64,000 bases of DNA from Pelobates cultripes (GCA_933207985.1 OW240913.1:330223960-330287959); one strand, 5' to 3'. Counted from the stretch's first letter, positions 1 through 10,419 are shown. Notes: generated from the sequence alone by a model not told the origin. A program made the numbers and translations.

Positions 1-2
1 AA

Positions 3-1262
3 AAAGAATTCGATTTTATTAATATTATATACCCGAAAGTCCCAGTTTTTTATTTTTTACCAAAAATACATAAAAGCATCACTAATCCCCCTGGTAGGCC
101 AATAGTGGTGGGGATAGATGCAATTTCTAGCAGACTCTCACACTATATAGATTTACAACTCCAACCCCTGGTACAAAATACGAAATCTTATATAAAAGAT
201 ACCATAGCAGTATTAAATATGCTAAATAACTGTATATGGGAGGAGAATTCTTTATTAGTAACGTGTGACGTAGCGTCATTATATAGCAACATACCTCATG
301 AGTACGGGTGTAGAGCAGTAGCTCATTTTTTAAGGAATAATTCAGATTTTTTGGAGACCCAAATAGAGTATATTTTAGAGGGCATAAGATTGATCCTGGA
401 AAATAATTATTTTTGGTATAGTGGAGAATATTTTTTGCAAATGAATGGGACGGCCATGGGGACGAAGTTCGCCCCCAGCTATGCCAATTTGTTTATGTCA
501 TATTGGGAAAAACATTTTATATATGAAGGACATGGCTGGGGTGCGAACTTGGCCTCCTATGGCCGTTACATCGATGACATCTTCTTCATTTGGAAAGGAG
601 GAGCCCCTCTTTTGGAAGAATTTTTAGCTTTTTTAAATTTCAATACATGGGGGATTAATCTAACTAGTACTTGGAGTGAGAAAGAAATATCTTTTTTAGA
701 TTGGACCATTTTTATAGAAGAAGGGAAAATTAAGACGAAAAATCATTTTAAGGCAGTAGATGCGAATAGTTTTATTGAAAAGGCAAGTTGCCATTTTACT
801 CCATGGTTGGAGAATGCCCCTAGAGGGCAATTTTTACGTATTAGGAGAAACTGTACAGATTTGGAGAATTACAATAAACAGTCAATGAAGATTAAACAGG
901 ATTTTTTAGAAAAGGGATACGAAGATAAAAAATTAGAAGAAGCAAGGGAACAAGTTAAGGAGATAGAACGAAACAAGCTCCTGAGATATCAAAATCGTAT
1001 ACATCAGAATATGGAAGGAGTGCCATTCATTTGCAATTTTAGCTCTGAAAATTTTAAGATTAGGAATATTATAAAAAGATTCTGGCCTATTTTACGCCAG
1101 GATCCAGTGTTAGAGGAAATATTACCGCCACAACCTCAGTTTATCCACAGAGGAGTAAGGAACTTACGAAGTATTCTTACATCCAGTTTTATTAGAGAAA
1201 AGAAAAGTAATGATACATTCTTTCAGCGAGAAAAAGGGTTTTTGGCTGTGGTTATTGTTTAG
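3..1262 (+). CDS. Penelope-like reverse transcriptase (5' partial, 3' frameshifted)
   Basis: RNA-templated DNA synthesis for the element's own transposition. The frame is open from the window edge and shows LPKIHK and PGRPIV near the start, as in Penelope/telomerase-type RTs. It then has CDVASLYSNIP (motif A, Asp at 267-269), GTAMGTKFAPSYANLF (motif B) and the catalytic YIDD at 567-578. The first usable start (GTG, 105) is internal, so the true start is upstream of the window. After about 1230 the frame ends in an unrelated tail: a run of five T at 1239-1243 puts the downstream cysteine-rich linker and the GIY-YIG domain in another frame. In the family both domains form one protein, so this copy is broken by a small homopolymer indel. 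Confidence 0.88.
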   Translation, partial: KEFDFINIIYPKVPVFYFLPKIHKSITNPPGRPIVVGIDAISSRLSHYIDLQLQPLVQNTKSYIKDTIAVLNMLNNCIWEENSLLVTCDVASLYSNIPHEYGCRAVAHFLRNNSDFLETQIEYILEGIRLILENNYFWYSGEYFLQMNGTAMGTKFAPSYANLFMSYWEKHFIYEGHGWGANLASYGRYIDDIFFIWKGGAPLLEEFLAFLNFNTWGINLTSTWSEKEISFLDWTIFIEEGKIKTKNHFKAVDANSFIEKASCHFTPWLENAPRGQFLRIRRNCTDLENYNKQSMKIKQDFLEKGYEDKKLEEAREQVKEIERNKLLRYQNRIHQNMEGVPFICNFSSENFKIRNIIKRFWPILRQDPVLEEILPPQPQFIHRGVRNLRSILTSSFIREKKSNDTFFQREKGFLAVVIV

Positions 1263-1306
1263 CGTGTAGGAGAACAGGAAATAAAAGAAGAAAAATCACA
1301 CACTTC

Positions 1307-1690
1307 ATGAGTAAAGAGAAGAAAGAATATGAAATTAGAGAAGGAATCACATGCCATACAAACAATGTCATTTACGTAATGCAATTTCCCTGTGGACTAA
1401 ATTATGTGGGGAAAACGACTCGACCACTCCATGTTAGGATCGAGGAGCATAGTAGAAATATAATTAAAGGAGGAGAGAATCATAGTGTACCCCTCCATTA
1501 TAAAATACATCATAATCAATCTCCACTAGGTAGCCTATTTTTAGGATTAGTGAGAGTGGAAAAAGATTGGAGGGGAGGAGATTTTAATCAGAAACTCAGT
1601 AAAGAAGAGATGAAATGGATTTTTGAACTTAACACTCTCATCCCCTATGGTCTAAATTCTGAATTTGAAATCTGGCACTTTTTAAATTAA
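1307..1690 (+). CDS. GIY-YIG endonuclease domain of the Penelope-like element
   Basis: C-terminal nuclease that nicks the genomic target in Penelope-like elements. The 127-residue frame shows VIYVMQFPCG (the GIY-like strand), LNYVGKTTRP (the YIG-like strand, YVG) and VRIEEHSRNI, with the Arg and His/Glu spacing seen in this family. The frame is open upstream to about 1244, where a Cys-X2-Cys linker (CGYCLAC) is encoded. ATG 1307 is therefore probably an internal Met of the former fusion rather than a true start. One cysteine usual before PCG is Phe here. The protein ends near the family's usual C-terminus, so the 3' end looks complete. Confidence 0.85.
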   Translation: MSKEKKEYEIREGITCHTNNVIYVMQFPCGLNYVGKTTRPLHVRIEEHSRNIIKGGENHSVPLHYKIHHNQSPLGSLFLGLVRVEKDWRGGDFNQKLSKEEMKWIFELNTLIPYGLNSEFEIWHFLN

Positions 1691-2020
1691 ACCCTTTTTT
1701 TTTTTTGTACTAGAGTTATATATATTCATTGCTTAATGTTGATATGCACTTCTAAAATCAATTTTCACAAATAGAATAGCATTTTTAATTGTTCCTATGA
1801 TATACTGTGTATGCTGCTGAGGCTTTTTATTGGGAAGATTTTTATAGTTTAGAGTTTTTTTGTGTTTTTATTTTTTATTCTCACTTTTTACTATATGGTA
1901 TTGATTAATGTGTGGTTTTTCTGTGAGGGGGAGACTTTGTGCAATATGGAGATTTCCCCTGAGACTGTCATCTCTCCTTTATGCCTGTAACCCTGGTATG
2001 AATACAAATGAACACTCGAT
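1691..2020 (+). other. AT-rich 3' untranslated region of the Penelope-like element
   Basis: AT-rich sequence between the endonuclease stop and the 76-bp duplication. No open frame or hairpin stood out. Confidence 0.4.
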
Positions 2021-2172
2021 AGGGAGAACGCAGGATTGACGTATGACGTCATACGCGGAAGTGAACCGCAACGAAAAGGAGGCTTGAAACGCATACAGGG
2101 AGAACGCAGGATTGACGTATGACGTCATACGCGGAAGTGAACCGCAACGAAAAGGAGGCCTGATACGCATAC
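2021..2172 (+). repeat. 76-bp tandem duplication with CRE-like palindromes
   Basis: Two copies start at 2021 and 2097 (AGGGAGAACGCAGGATTG...), period 76, almost identical apart from a few changes near the 3' end of copy 2. Each carries the 16-bp palindrome CGTATGACGTCATACG, whose centre is a perfect TGACGTCA, the consensus CREB/ATF site. It lies between the endonuclease ORF and the hammerhead-like motif, where a regulatory region of the element could be. Promoter function is inference. Confidence 0.8.
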
Positions 2173-2289
2173 AATACCGGACGAGGAGAGGAGGTAATAC
2201 CAGCGCGCCAAAAGACAGCTGAACGCCGTACTCAAAATCAAGGACAAGGTATAATATCAGGACTCCAGATAGAAGGAGGATTATATTGA

Positions 2290-2334
2290 CCTAGCTGATG
2301 AAGCCGATAGTATTTTGGCGAAACGCGTTCTGGG
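2290..2334 (+). ncRNA. Hammerhead-ribozyme-like motif, locus 1 (Penelope-linked)
   Basis: Order of parts: stem I 5' strand CCTAG (2290-2294), core CTGATGA (2295-2301), one extra A (2302), stem II GCC (2303-2305) paired with GGC (2317-2319) over an 11-nt loop, core GAAA (2320-2323), stem III as A-C/G-U with a GC loop (2323-2328), then T2329 as the predicted cleavage base. The stem I 3' strand CTGGG starts at 2330 and gives five pairs, one of them G.U. This matches a minimal type I hammerhead. Hammerheads in Penelope-like elements are known. The extra A after CTGATGA departs from consensus, so activity is unproven. Confidence 0.6.
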
Positions 2335-2480
2335 GACTTTAATATCATCACCTTTATGCCCATTGTTGTTATACAATTTATATTACTGTTATAACTATTT
2401 CTTTTATATATACTTTGTTTTTATGCATTCTAATTGGCCATTAGAATTTTTAATTCAGTATACCTTAATAAATATTTGAA

Positions 2481-2927
2481 TTTTATTGGGCTATTGGTTC
2501 CTACTATATAGGTGTGTAGTCCTTAACTACACAACGCGCTGAAAAAGAGCCTAAGAGAGAGGCTCCACATTTGTGAGTATATATACACATACTGTCTATA
2601 TCAATACGGATTTTAGACTATATTGCACTATATATACTTCTGTTTGAGCTCTAGCCACTACGTGGGTGTCGCTTTTTGGATACAAGAAGGGGAAAGGTCG
2701 CCTTGACGGACCTGAAGGCGTATACCCCTGAGCTTGGCCGTAAGCTCAGTAATATGTGAGTGGTTCCTTATATAGAGCTACGATTGTAATAATTCTATAT
2801 TTACAGTGTTGCATTATGAACATTTAATTTCTCTTTCAGAAATAAATTTACACACCACTGTTTTGCAAGAGTAACAACTAAAGAATTGGATTTCGATCTG
2901 TATGTAGCGCTTCACCTTTTGTTTTAC
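2481..2927. other. Non-coding, AT-rich; one hairpin
   Basis: No ORF of interest. A hairpin pairs TGAGCTT (2729-2735) with AAGCTCA (2742-2748). It may still be part of the Penelope long terminal region. Confidence 0.35.
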
Positions 2928-2978
2928 GAACAGCGTATATGTTCGCCGTCCGTGGCGAACCGTTCGGGACATCACTAT
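2928..2978 (-). repeat. Truncated MITE end (GCGAACCGTTCGGGACATCAC)
   Basis: The segment ending GAACCGTTCGGGACATCACT is shared with 35640-35715, so it is a dispersed repeat terminus. In the reverse direction it begins TAGTGATGTCCCGAAC, resembling hAT-type ends. Confidence 0.55.
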
Positions 2979-3932
2979 CCTATATTAAAATAATTCAAAT
3001 AAAATAAAAGGACATTATTATGTTGCTTAAATCACTTAAATCATATCCATAATTTCAATACATTTCTAATGAGAAGGTGGCTTTATTTTATTTCTAGCAT
3101 GTATATGGTCAAGGTAACTATAGTTTCATTAATAAAATGCAAATAAGAAAATTAAGCTATTATTTAGAAAATGGTACTTAGCGGTATAGAAATAATGGAT
3201 ATCTTTTATGTACAGTTAAAGATTATTAATTTCACAGTGTGATGGGTACACCAGCTGTGAAAATCATTTCAGCTGTGTTAAATTTGCAAACCAAACGAGC
3301 ACCTGGTTTGATTTTCTGGAGTACTTCCATTATCTGGACCATCAACACTGTCAGTTTGTCAATGTCTAAGAAAAAAGAACTTTGAATTTAATTCCCCACA
3401 GCTGGGATAAGCGGTGTGTAATAATGCAAGACTTTTAATTTAGTTTAAGCTGTATTATTTGAAAATTACCAATGGATTTCAGTTTTTTAGAAAGTTACCA
3501 CTATTGTTTTAATATGGGGATGGTTTGACTAGTGCTTTCTTAAAGGTACACTCTCCAATAGGACTATTTTGTTTTATGGTAAATTTGAGGTTGATAACCT
3601 GTACAGTTCCACCAGCACAGTTCCTTTTGTCAAATACCAGCAGCCAGCACAAGTGATGGATGCTGGAATCACTGATGGTCTTGTTCATCACAAGACATCA
3701 TCTACAGAGACTCCTGGTCTCACAGGATCCTCTGTAGACCTCAGTAGAGTTACTGCACTGACGCGGCTCCTGACAAATAAAGCACTAGGGGCCGAAGAAG
3801 ACCTAGCACCTAGAGGAAGAAGATGGATTAATTTCAGCTAATTAAACCTCCTTCCACTTTACCCTTCAGTCGCCTGAACCTAACCAGAGATATCAAAATA
3901 TGCAAAGACCCCTAAAAGTAGCAGGTCAGCTT
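2979..3932. other. No recognised feature
   Basis: AT-rich. The stretch 3569-3841 is open for 90 codons, but it has no recognisable domain and no splice context, and I do not call it a gene. Confidence 0.3.
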
Positions 3933-4010
3933 TAACTCCTTAAGGACACGTGACATGTGTGACATGTCATGATTCCCTTTTATTCCAGAAGTTTGGTCCT
4001 TAAGGGGTTA
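3933..4010. mobile_element. 78-bp MITE with CCTTAAGG ends
   Basis: Inverted ends TAACTCCTTAAGGAC (left) and GTCCTTAAGGGGTTA (right) enclose a short core with the direct repeat ACATGTGTGACATGTCATG. This compact form fits a very short nonautonomous DNA transposon. Confidence 0.65.
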
Positions 4011-4586
4011 AAGTAGAGTAAAAATCGCAGCAGTATTGGAATTGATTGTTACAGAGCAAACCACAAAGAGTTCATAATAAAGCCACTTCAGATACATTTA
4101 AGTTAGAGTTTATTTAAGTTATAGATCCACATGGGAAATGCAAATCTGCAGACCTAATCTTCATGATGATTGTTACAATAGTGAAATATAGCTATAGTAA
4201 AGTGTTTTGTCATCCCACACCAAGATACAACAGTAAACGGCACATTCACAGTGACACATTTGATATATAAATCTAATTTCAGTGAGACATATACCATATT
4301 AAAAAGTATAGTATCAAATTAAAATTTTACATCTAATGTTGAAATAGACTGTGTTTAAGAGAGAGTGCGAGCATGGTTAATGATTTCTAGCTGAATTATT
4401 AATGCTTTAATTTTGGATTGTTACAGTACCTCAAGTCAGGTGATTTAAATTTTTGATCATTCTTCGACCTTTAAAATAGCCCATGACTATAATAAAAGTA
4501 AGAAAACTTACAAAGGGAAGCACATGCTAGGCGATATATGAATTCATTAATTCGGATAGATGAGACTTGAATAACTATGCAATGCA
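4011..4586. other. No recognised feature
   Basis: AT-rich unique-looking sequence; no ORF, hairpin or repeat was seen. Confidence 0.3.
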
Positions 4587-5100
4587 TTAAAGGGCACCTG
4601 TCATGGTCCAAACAACTTATACTCATTACACTGAGCATTATTTTTTATATCTATACTTTGCACTAGCAGTTTTCCTAGCAAATCTATAGATTAGGAGAAA
4701 ATCCTATTTGGAAATAGTTTTTTTTCAGTCATCTGTCAGTCAATAACACAGCATGTGCTGTGGTTGCAATGGAAACTCTCTAGCAGGCGCTTCAAGTGCT
4801 GGCCAGGGAGTATAGGAACAGAATGACATTATGTCACTTGGTTCCGGCGCCATCATGCCAGAAGATTTGTCCTGCCTGGGGATGTGTCTCAAGTAGGGCT
4901 AATCAGTGAAGAACGCGGGAGGAGCCGAGGTGGAGCGGCAACAGCCAGGTGGTTGGTGTTATGTGAAGAGTAACACACACGAAGCGACACTGGTTATGTT
5001 GAATACACCATCTATCATTATGATAGATGGTGTATTCAATGTATATGGGTAAGTTGTTTTTCAGGTAAAGTAGTTTTTTTTCACAACAGGTTCACTTTAA
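4587..5100. mobile_element. Kolobok/T2-like MITE, 514 bp
   Basis: TTAA at both edges (4587-4590, 5097-5100) is followed inward by AGGGCACCTGTCATG on the left and, reversed, AGTGAACCTGTTGTG on the right. TTAA duplication with TTAAAGG-type ends is typical of the Kolobok/T2 group abundant in frogs. Inside is a 19-bp perfect inverted repeat (4999-5017 with 5021-5039, 3-nt spacer) that would fold into a hairpin. Confidence 0.7.
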
Positions 5101-5140
5101 ATCATTGCTTTTTAAATACAGAGCAAAAGGGTCAGTGATT

Positions 5141-5830
5141 TTAAAGGGACACTATAGTCATCAGGATTACTACAGTTTAATGCAGTTGTTCTGGTGAGTA
5201 TAGTATGACCTGAAGCCTTTTTCCTCTATAGATTGCCTTGTTTGAGAAATTCTGACCTTGCTCCCTAGGAATACCTCTAGTGTCCATTCCTCAGGTGGGC
5301 ATTGGAGGGGCTTCCTGGGTCAGTGGTGCATTTAAATGATACAAGCAATCTAGAGACCCTAAAAAATTAATGTGGCGAAAGTAAACTCTCCACGGGCTCT
5401 TGGAGGGGTCTGCTGGCCAGCTTCTTGCCAAAAGACTATGGGTCCTTAAAAAACATGTGATTTATGTACTTTTGTACCCCAGAAAGAGAGACCGACCGTT
5501 AGCCCTAATTCCCTGGAACTGTTTTGGGCATAGGACCATGTGCACGGTCGGTCAAAACTATGACTTCCATGGAAATACCGAACCCATGAACCAATCTTTG
5601 TGATTTTTGCATATGTTGGTCCCCCAGATCGGGGCAATCAGAGGATGTGACTTTGTGGGGTTTCCATGTGTTTTGAGGGTACTTTTGTGATATTGTAAAA
5701 TTATTTTTTTCTGTGCCTGGAGATAATTGAGTTCAGTACATTTCCTGACTCAATTATCTCTCAGGCACAGGGGAGGGATTATCCTATTTTGTGTGGGGGT
5801 GTCCTGGAATAGAGAGCTAATGTAATTACA
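5141..5830. mobile_element. Kolobok/T2-like MITE, left end plus interior
   Basis: The left end TTAAAGGGACACTATAGTC starts at 5141 and resembles ends elsewhere in the window (32147, 49517, 54537). A hairpin pairs GTGCCTGGAGATAATTGAGT (from 5714) with the run ending CTCAGGCAC at about 5768. I could not place the right end. Confidence 0.5.
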
Positions 5831-5859
5831 GTGTGTACTTTGTCACAGTCCCCTCTCAG

Positions 5860-6890
5860 GTCCAGTGGGAATGCCCCTGGAATATGTTATGGAAAACCCC
5901 TTGCATGGGGACTTGCAAATAAGGCCAGTTGTGGCTGCCATTAAACAGTTCCTCTTCACCCTTAACATAGAGCCTCGTCTCATGGGTGGATGGAACAGCT
6001 ATATTCACTCTGGGGATTGCTCTAATCACTATACTCCCTTGAATTACAACACTAGATCTTGTAAGAGCTATCCTGCTACACTCTCTGGGTGTCAAGGTTA
6101 GGTTCCCCAACACGCTAACTATAGGACTAACAGGCAACCCAGAGAGTGTAGCAGCACTTTAAGGACGTATTACCGGTCCTTAACGTGGTCGGACTTAACG
6201 TTAAGAAAAGTAAGGAGAGTAACAGAATAATGAGACGAGCCGAGGTCAGGGAAGGAGAAGGAAGAACAAACGAGAAACTAAGCCAAGGGTCAAGGAAGCC
6301 AGAAAATACGGATAACCAGAGAGAAGCCGAAGTCAGATGCCAGGAAACACAAAAGTATACAGAACGCACTCTCGGGCTACAATAGACCACGACAGGGCAA
6401 GGAAGTGATGTAGGAGGGAGGTATATATAGGGCTAAGAGAGATCTGATAGGCTAGGGAAGAGAATAGGAGAGATTATAAAAGGGTTACCAGGATTCATGA
6501 AATTATGGTAGTATCGCTTTAAGAGCTCAGCAGCAAGCCGCACGTGCATGCGTGCGTCCCTGGTCGCGCCCCCCCCCCCCCTTTGCGTGAGCGTGCGCTG
6601 TCAGTCGGAAGCCAGCAGAGCCTGGAGGAGCAGACGGCAGGACCGGAGCAATGTGGGCCGCGAGGAGGTATGACACTGGGCTACGAGAAGTCTACCCACT
6701 GGAAGCTGGATCCTGATCTTGGGTCCAGGGTGGGTGGAGGACAGCGAGACTCCAGCCAAGCTGCGGTGGCTAATGGTCTACAGTGCTGATAGTGTCTGGC
6801 GGAGTGCTTTGAAGTACACGGAGGTACTAGGAAGCAGTGATTGGCGGAGGCACCCAGTCGGGGTGCCAGGTGGTCTGTCACAGTAAACAT
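5860..6890. repeat. Dispersed repeat, unclassified (related to 47510-48180)
   Basis: It shares GAGCCGAGGTCAGGG and a similar plan with 47510-48180: an AC/AG-rich stretch rich in GGTCAGG words, then a GC-rich, CpG-containing part. A C-homopolymer of about 14 lies near 6574. Both related regions lie next to a GTCAC word. The superfamily was not identified; an LTR or nonautonomous DNA element are both possible. No protein domain was seen. Confidence 0.45.
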
Positions 6891-7145
6891 AAAATAAATA
6901 TTTGAAACCAAATCTTTATTCCAGAATCCAAACAGAATTAGTTCACAGAACAGAACAATCCCAGATGAAACAAACAAAAAAATAAAATAACAAATGGCAG
7001 TTCAATCAACCTGCCATAGCTGTGCACAAAGATGTGGGGTTCACTTGTTCACACTTCCCACAAGTAATTCTCTACTTTATGTAACCAATTTTAAATGGCT
7101 TTAATGATTACCATTAAAAATGTTTTTGTTTTATGTTTTTTTAGA

Positions 7146-8645
7146 GTAACTGTCACCATCTGTCACTGCGCGGCAATGAGTAACTGTCACCCTGTGTCAC
7201 TGCGGGAGCAATAAGTAACTGTCACCCTCTGTCACTGAAGGAGCAATGAGTAACTGTCACCCTCTGTCACTGCGCGGCAATGAGTAACTGTCACCATCCG
7301 CCACTGCAGGAACAATGAGTAACTGTCACCCTCTGTCACAGCGGGAGCAATGAGTAACTGTCACCCTCTGTCACTGAAGGAGCAATGAGTAACTGTCATC
7401 CTCTGTCACAGCGGGAGCAATGAGTAACTGTCACCGTCTGTCACTGAAGGAGCAATGAGTAACTGTCACCATCTGCCACCGAAGGAGCAATGAGTAACTG
7501 TCACCCTCTGTCACTGCGCGGCAATGAGTAACTGTCACCCTCTGTCACTGCGCGGCAATGAGTAACTGTCACCCTCTGTCACAGCGGGAGCAATGAGTAA
7601 CTGTCACCCTCTGTCACTGAAGGAACAACGAGTAACTGTCACCATCTGCCACCGAAGGAGCAATGAGTAACTGTCACCCTCTGTCACTGAAGGAGCAATG
7701 AGTAACTGTCACCCTCTGTCACTGCGCGGCAATGAGTAACTGTCACCATCCGTCACTGCAGGAACAATGAGTAACTGTCACCCTCTGTCACAGCGGGAGC
7801 AATGAGTAACTGTCACCATCTGCCACCGAAGGAGCAATGAGTAACTGTCACCCTCTGTCACTGAAGGAGCAATGAGTAACTGTCACCCTCTGTCACTGCA
7901 CGGCAATGAGTAACTGTCACCATCCGTCACTGCAGGAACAATGAGTAACTGTCACCCTCTGTCACAGCGGGAGCAATGAGTAACTGTCACCATCTGCCAC
8001 CGAAGGAGCAATGAGTAACTGTCACCCTCTGTCACTGAACGAGCAATGAGTAACAGTCACCATCCGCCACTGCAGGAACAATGAGAAACTGTCACCATCT
8101 GTCACTGCAGGAACAATGAGTAACTGTCACCCTCTGTCACAGCGGGAGCAATGAGTAACTGTCACCATCTGCCACCGAAGGAGCAATGAGTAACTGTCAC
8201 CCTCTGTCACTGAAGGAGCAATGAGTAACAGTCATCATCCGCCACTGCAGGAACAATGAGAAACTGTCACCATCTGTCACTGCAGGAACAATGAGTAACT
8301 GTCACCCTCTGTCACAGCGGGAGTAATGAGTAACTGTCACCCTCTGTCACTGAAGGAGCAATGAGTAACTGTCACCCTCTGTCACTGAAGGAGCAATGAG
8401 AAACTATCACCATCTGTCACTGCAGGAACAATGAGTAACTGTCACCCTCTGTCACAGCGAGAGTAATGAGTAACTGTCACCCTCTGTCACTGCACGGCAA
8501 TGAGTAACTGTCACCATCCGTCACTGCAGGAACAATGAGTAACTGTCACCATCTGTCACAGCGGGAGCAATGAGTAACTGTCACCCTCTGTCACAGCGGG
8601 AGCAATGAGTAACTGTCACCATCTGTCACTGAAGGAGCAATGAGA
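7146..8645. repeat. 35-bp minisatellite, about 43 units, with higher-order structure
   Basis: Each unit begins GAGTAACTGTCACC and continues with TCTGTCACTG and a variable end (GAAGGAGCAAT, GCGCGGCAAT, GCAGGAACAAT, AGCGGGAGCAAT or CCGAAGGAGCAAT). Most units are 35 bp; those with GCGCGGCAAT are 34 bp. In the middle of the array five variant types recur in the same order, with starts 174, 174 and 175 bp apart. The right edge abuts a LINE tail at 8646. No coding function is suggested. Confidence 0.95.
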
Positions 8646-8895
8646 GGCATTTAGCCACGCTGCCCCTACCTTCTGGAACTCTTTATCGTGCTCAATCAGA
8701 AAGGCACCATCTTTACAGACTTTAAAAAAAAAAAAAACAACTAAAGACCCACTTCTACCATCAGGCATTCTCTCCACTCATCTGAACATCAGAAACTCTG
8801 AACTTTTATGTCTTTACGTTTGTATATTTGTAAAGTGCTTTGAGTTTCACAGGGAGAAAAGCGCTATAAAAATCACAAATTATTATTATTAGATA
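8646..8895 (+). mobile_element. L2-type LINE 3' end
   Basis: The sequence keeps L2 3' features: remnants of the last codons (CTGGAACTCTTTA, Trp-Asn-Ser-Leu-like), then TTGTAAAGTGCTTTGAG, AAAAGCGCTATAAAAATCAC and an ATT repeat tail. Severely 5' truncated; a non-coding relic. Confidence 0.7.
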
Positions 8896-9243
8896 TATAT
8901 ATATATATATTAAAACAGTTTAACAAAGTTTCAGCTTGTCTGGTGAATAGAAAAGATCCTTATTATGGTTGTATTCAATAAATATTCTCCTGTTTTTGAC
9001 AAAAATAACCACTGATGCACACCCTTTTGTAACAATTAATATGATTATGTCTGACACAAATGTCATGCCTCTTGAAACAGTAGAAATATAAAATAGTCAT
9101 GTTCCCTTACCTTTAAACATATAGAAGAGGGTTGTCTTACGTAAATTTCAGCAATTACTCGAATTACTAATTAGTAGTTACTGTCTCTTTAATTGTTCAA
9201 AACTCACAATCAGTCTCAATTCAAGAGCATTAACATTTTCCTT
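8896..9243. other. No recognised feature, short AT microsatellite
   Basis: An (AT)n run at about 8896-8911, otherwise AT-rich sequence with nothing recognised. Confidence 0.35.
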
Positions 9244-9610
9244 TTAAAGAACCTATAGGCACCCAGACCACTTCAGCTTAATGAAGTGGTCTGGGTGCCA
9301 GGTTCATCTAGGGTTAACCCTGCCTGCTGTAAACATTGCAGTTTTCAGAGAAACTGCTATGTTTACATATGGGTTAATCCAGCCTCTAGTGGCTGTCTCA
9401 TTGACAGCCGCTAGAGGCGCTTCTGCGCTTCTCACAGTGAGAAGATGCCAGCGTACATAGGAAAGCATTGAGAATGCTTTCCTATGGACTGACTGAATGC
9501 GCGCGCGGCTATTACCGCGCATGCGCATTCAGCCGGTGATGTCAGAAGAGGAAGGAGAGTCCCCAGCGCCGAGGGAGACCAGCGCTGGAGAAAGCTAAGC
9601 CTTTAACCCC
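9244..9610. mobile_element. Hairpin-rich MITE (TTAA-type)
   Basis: It starts at TTAA (9244-9247). A hairpin has 18-bp perfect arms (9258-9275 with 9282-9299; GGCACCCAGACCACTTCA). A second inverted repeat, GCCTCTAGTGGCTGTC with GACAGCCGCTAGAGGC, lies at about 9383-9419. The right boundary, near the TTTAACCCC at 9602, is a guess. Confidence 0.5.
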
Positions 9611-9849
9611 TTCCTTCCCACTAGAGCCTGGCGGTAGAATTGAATAGAAATATTTAGAGTTATTGGTTTTTTGTCAGAAAGGTGTTTTTTAGTTATTTCC
9701 TCTTCCCTTTTGGTGTTGAATTCTCTTTGCCTCCGACTGTTCTAATAACTGTTCTGAAGAATTGTGATTGCTGAAACTTGAATATTTGATGTAAGGAAAT
9801 GAAATTCTGCAGTTTGTACATTTTCCCATGTTTGCGGACACATCTTGCC

Positions 9850-10045
9850 CATCATTATTATTATTTTATTAATTATATAGTGCCATCAAAGTCCGTAGCA
9901 CTGTACAATGGGTGGACTAACAGACATGTAATTGTAACCAGACAAGGAACGTAAAGGAACAGAGGGGTTGAGGACCCTGATCAATGAGCTTACATGCTAG
10001 AGGGAGTGGGGTAAAGGGACACAAAGGGTAAAAGTATGAAATCAA
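9850..10045 (-). mobile_element. LINE tail relic with ATT repeat, reverse orientation
   Basis: On the minus strand it ends with a short motif near CACTATATAATTAATAAAA and an AATAAT run, like the L2-type tails at 8646 and 38700. A dispersed frog repeat is likely; it is non-coding. Confidence 0.45.
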
Positions 10046-10419
10046 AACTTATAGGAAAAATAATGCAAATTCAACCTATCCTGCAACACTGACATCTTAG
10101 GACCTACTCCAGCATAGTAAGTGTTTTATTTTATTCATAATTTAATTGTTTAATATTGTTATACTTTTTACCAATATCTAATTTCATGTATGCATTTTTA
10201 TAGCGTTCAAAAGTACTGTGTCAATAATGTTTCTCTATGTAAAGCATTTGATTGGGCATTGCCCAGTTTAAATGCAGAGTCTTCAGAAAAGGTAGGATTT
10301 TACAGATTTAGGAAACTTATTATTTTTGAGTGCATTACAAAATATGCATGTTTTTAACCTAGATGTTCCCATTAATGCATTAACAATGTAACCAACTAAA
10401 AGTGTTTTTCCTTGTAATG
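10046..10419. other. No recognised feature
   Basis: AT-rich, no ORF or repeat recognised. Confidence 0.3.

Larger units (their letters stand above)
1..2480 (+). mobile_element. Penelope-like retroelement, 3' part
   Basis: The window opens inside a Penelope-like element. A reverse transcriptase frame (open from base 3) is followed by a GIY-YIG endonuclease frame ending at 1690. About 600 bp of AT-rich sequence, a 76-bp tandem duplication and a hammerhead-like motif (2290-2334) come next. Reverse transcriptase followed by GIY-YIG nuclease is diagnostic of this class, which is neither LTR nor LINE. The 3' limit is uncertain: I place it after the AATAAA at about 2470, but it may run to about 2930. 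The 5' end lies outside the window. Confidence 0.85.

Noticed and set aside
3569..3841. Possible host exon (90 codons)
   Set aside because: No domain, no clear splice sites, no neighbouring exon; antisense is also open for 60 codons.
7146..8645. CRISPR array
   Set aside because: Units are contiguous and nearly identical with no unique spacers, in a eukaryotic repeat context.
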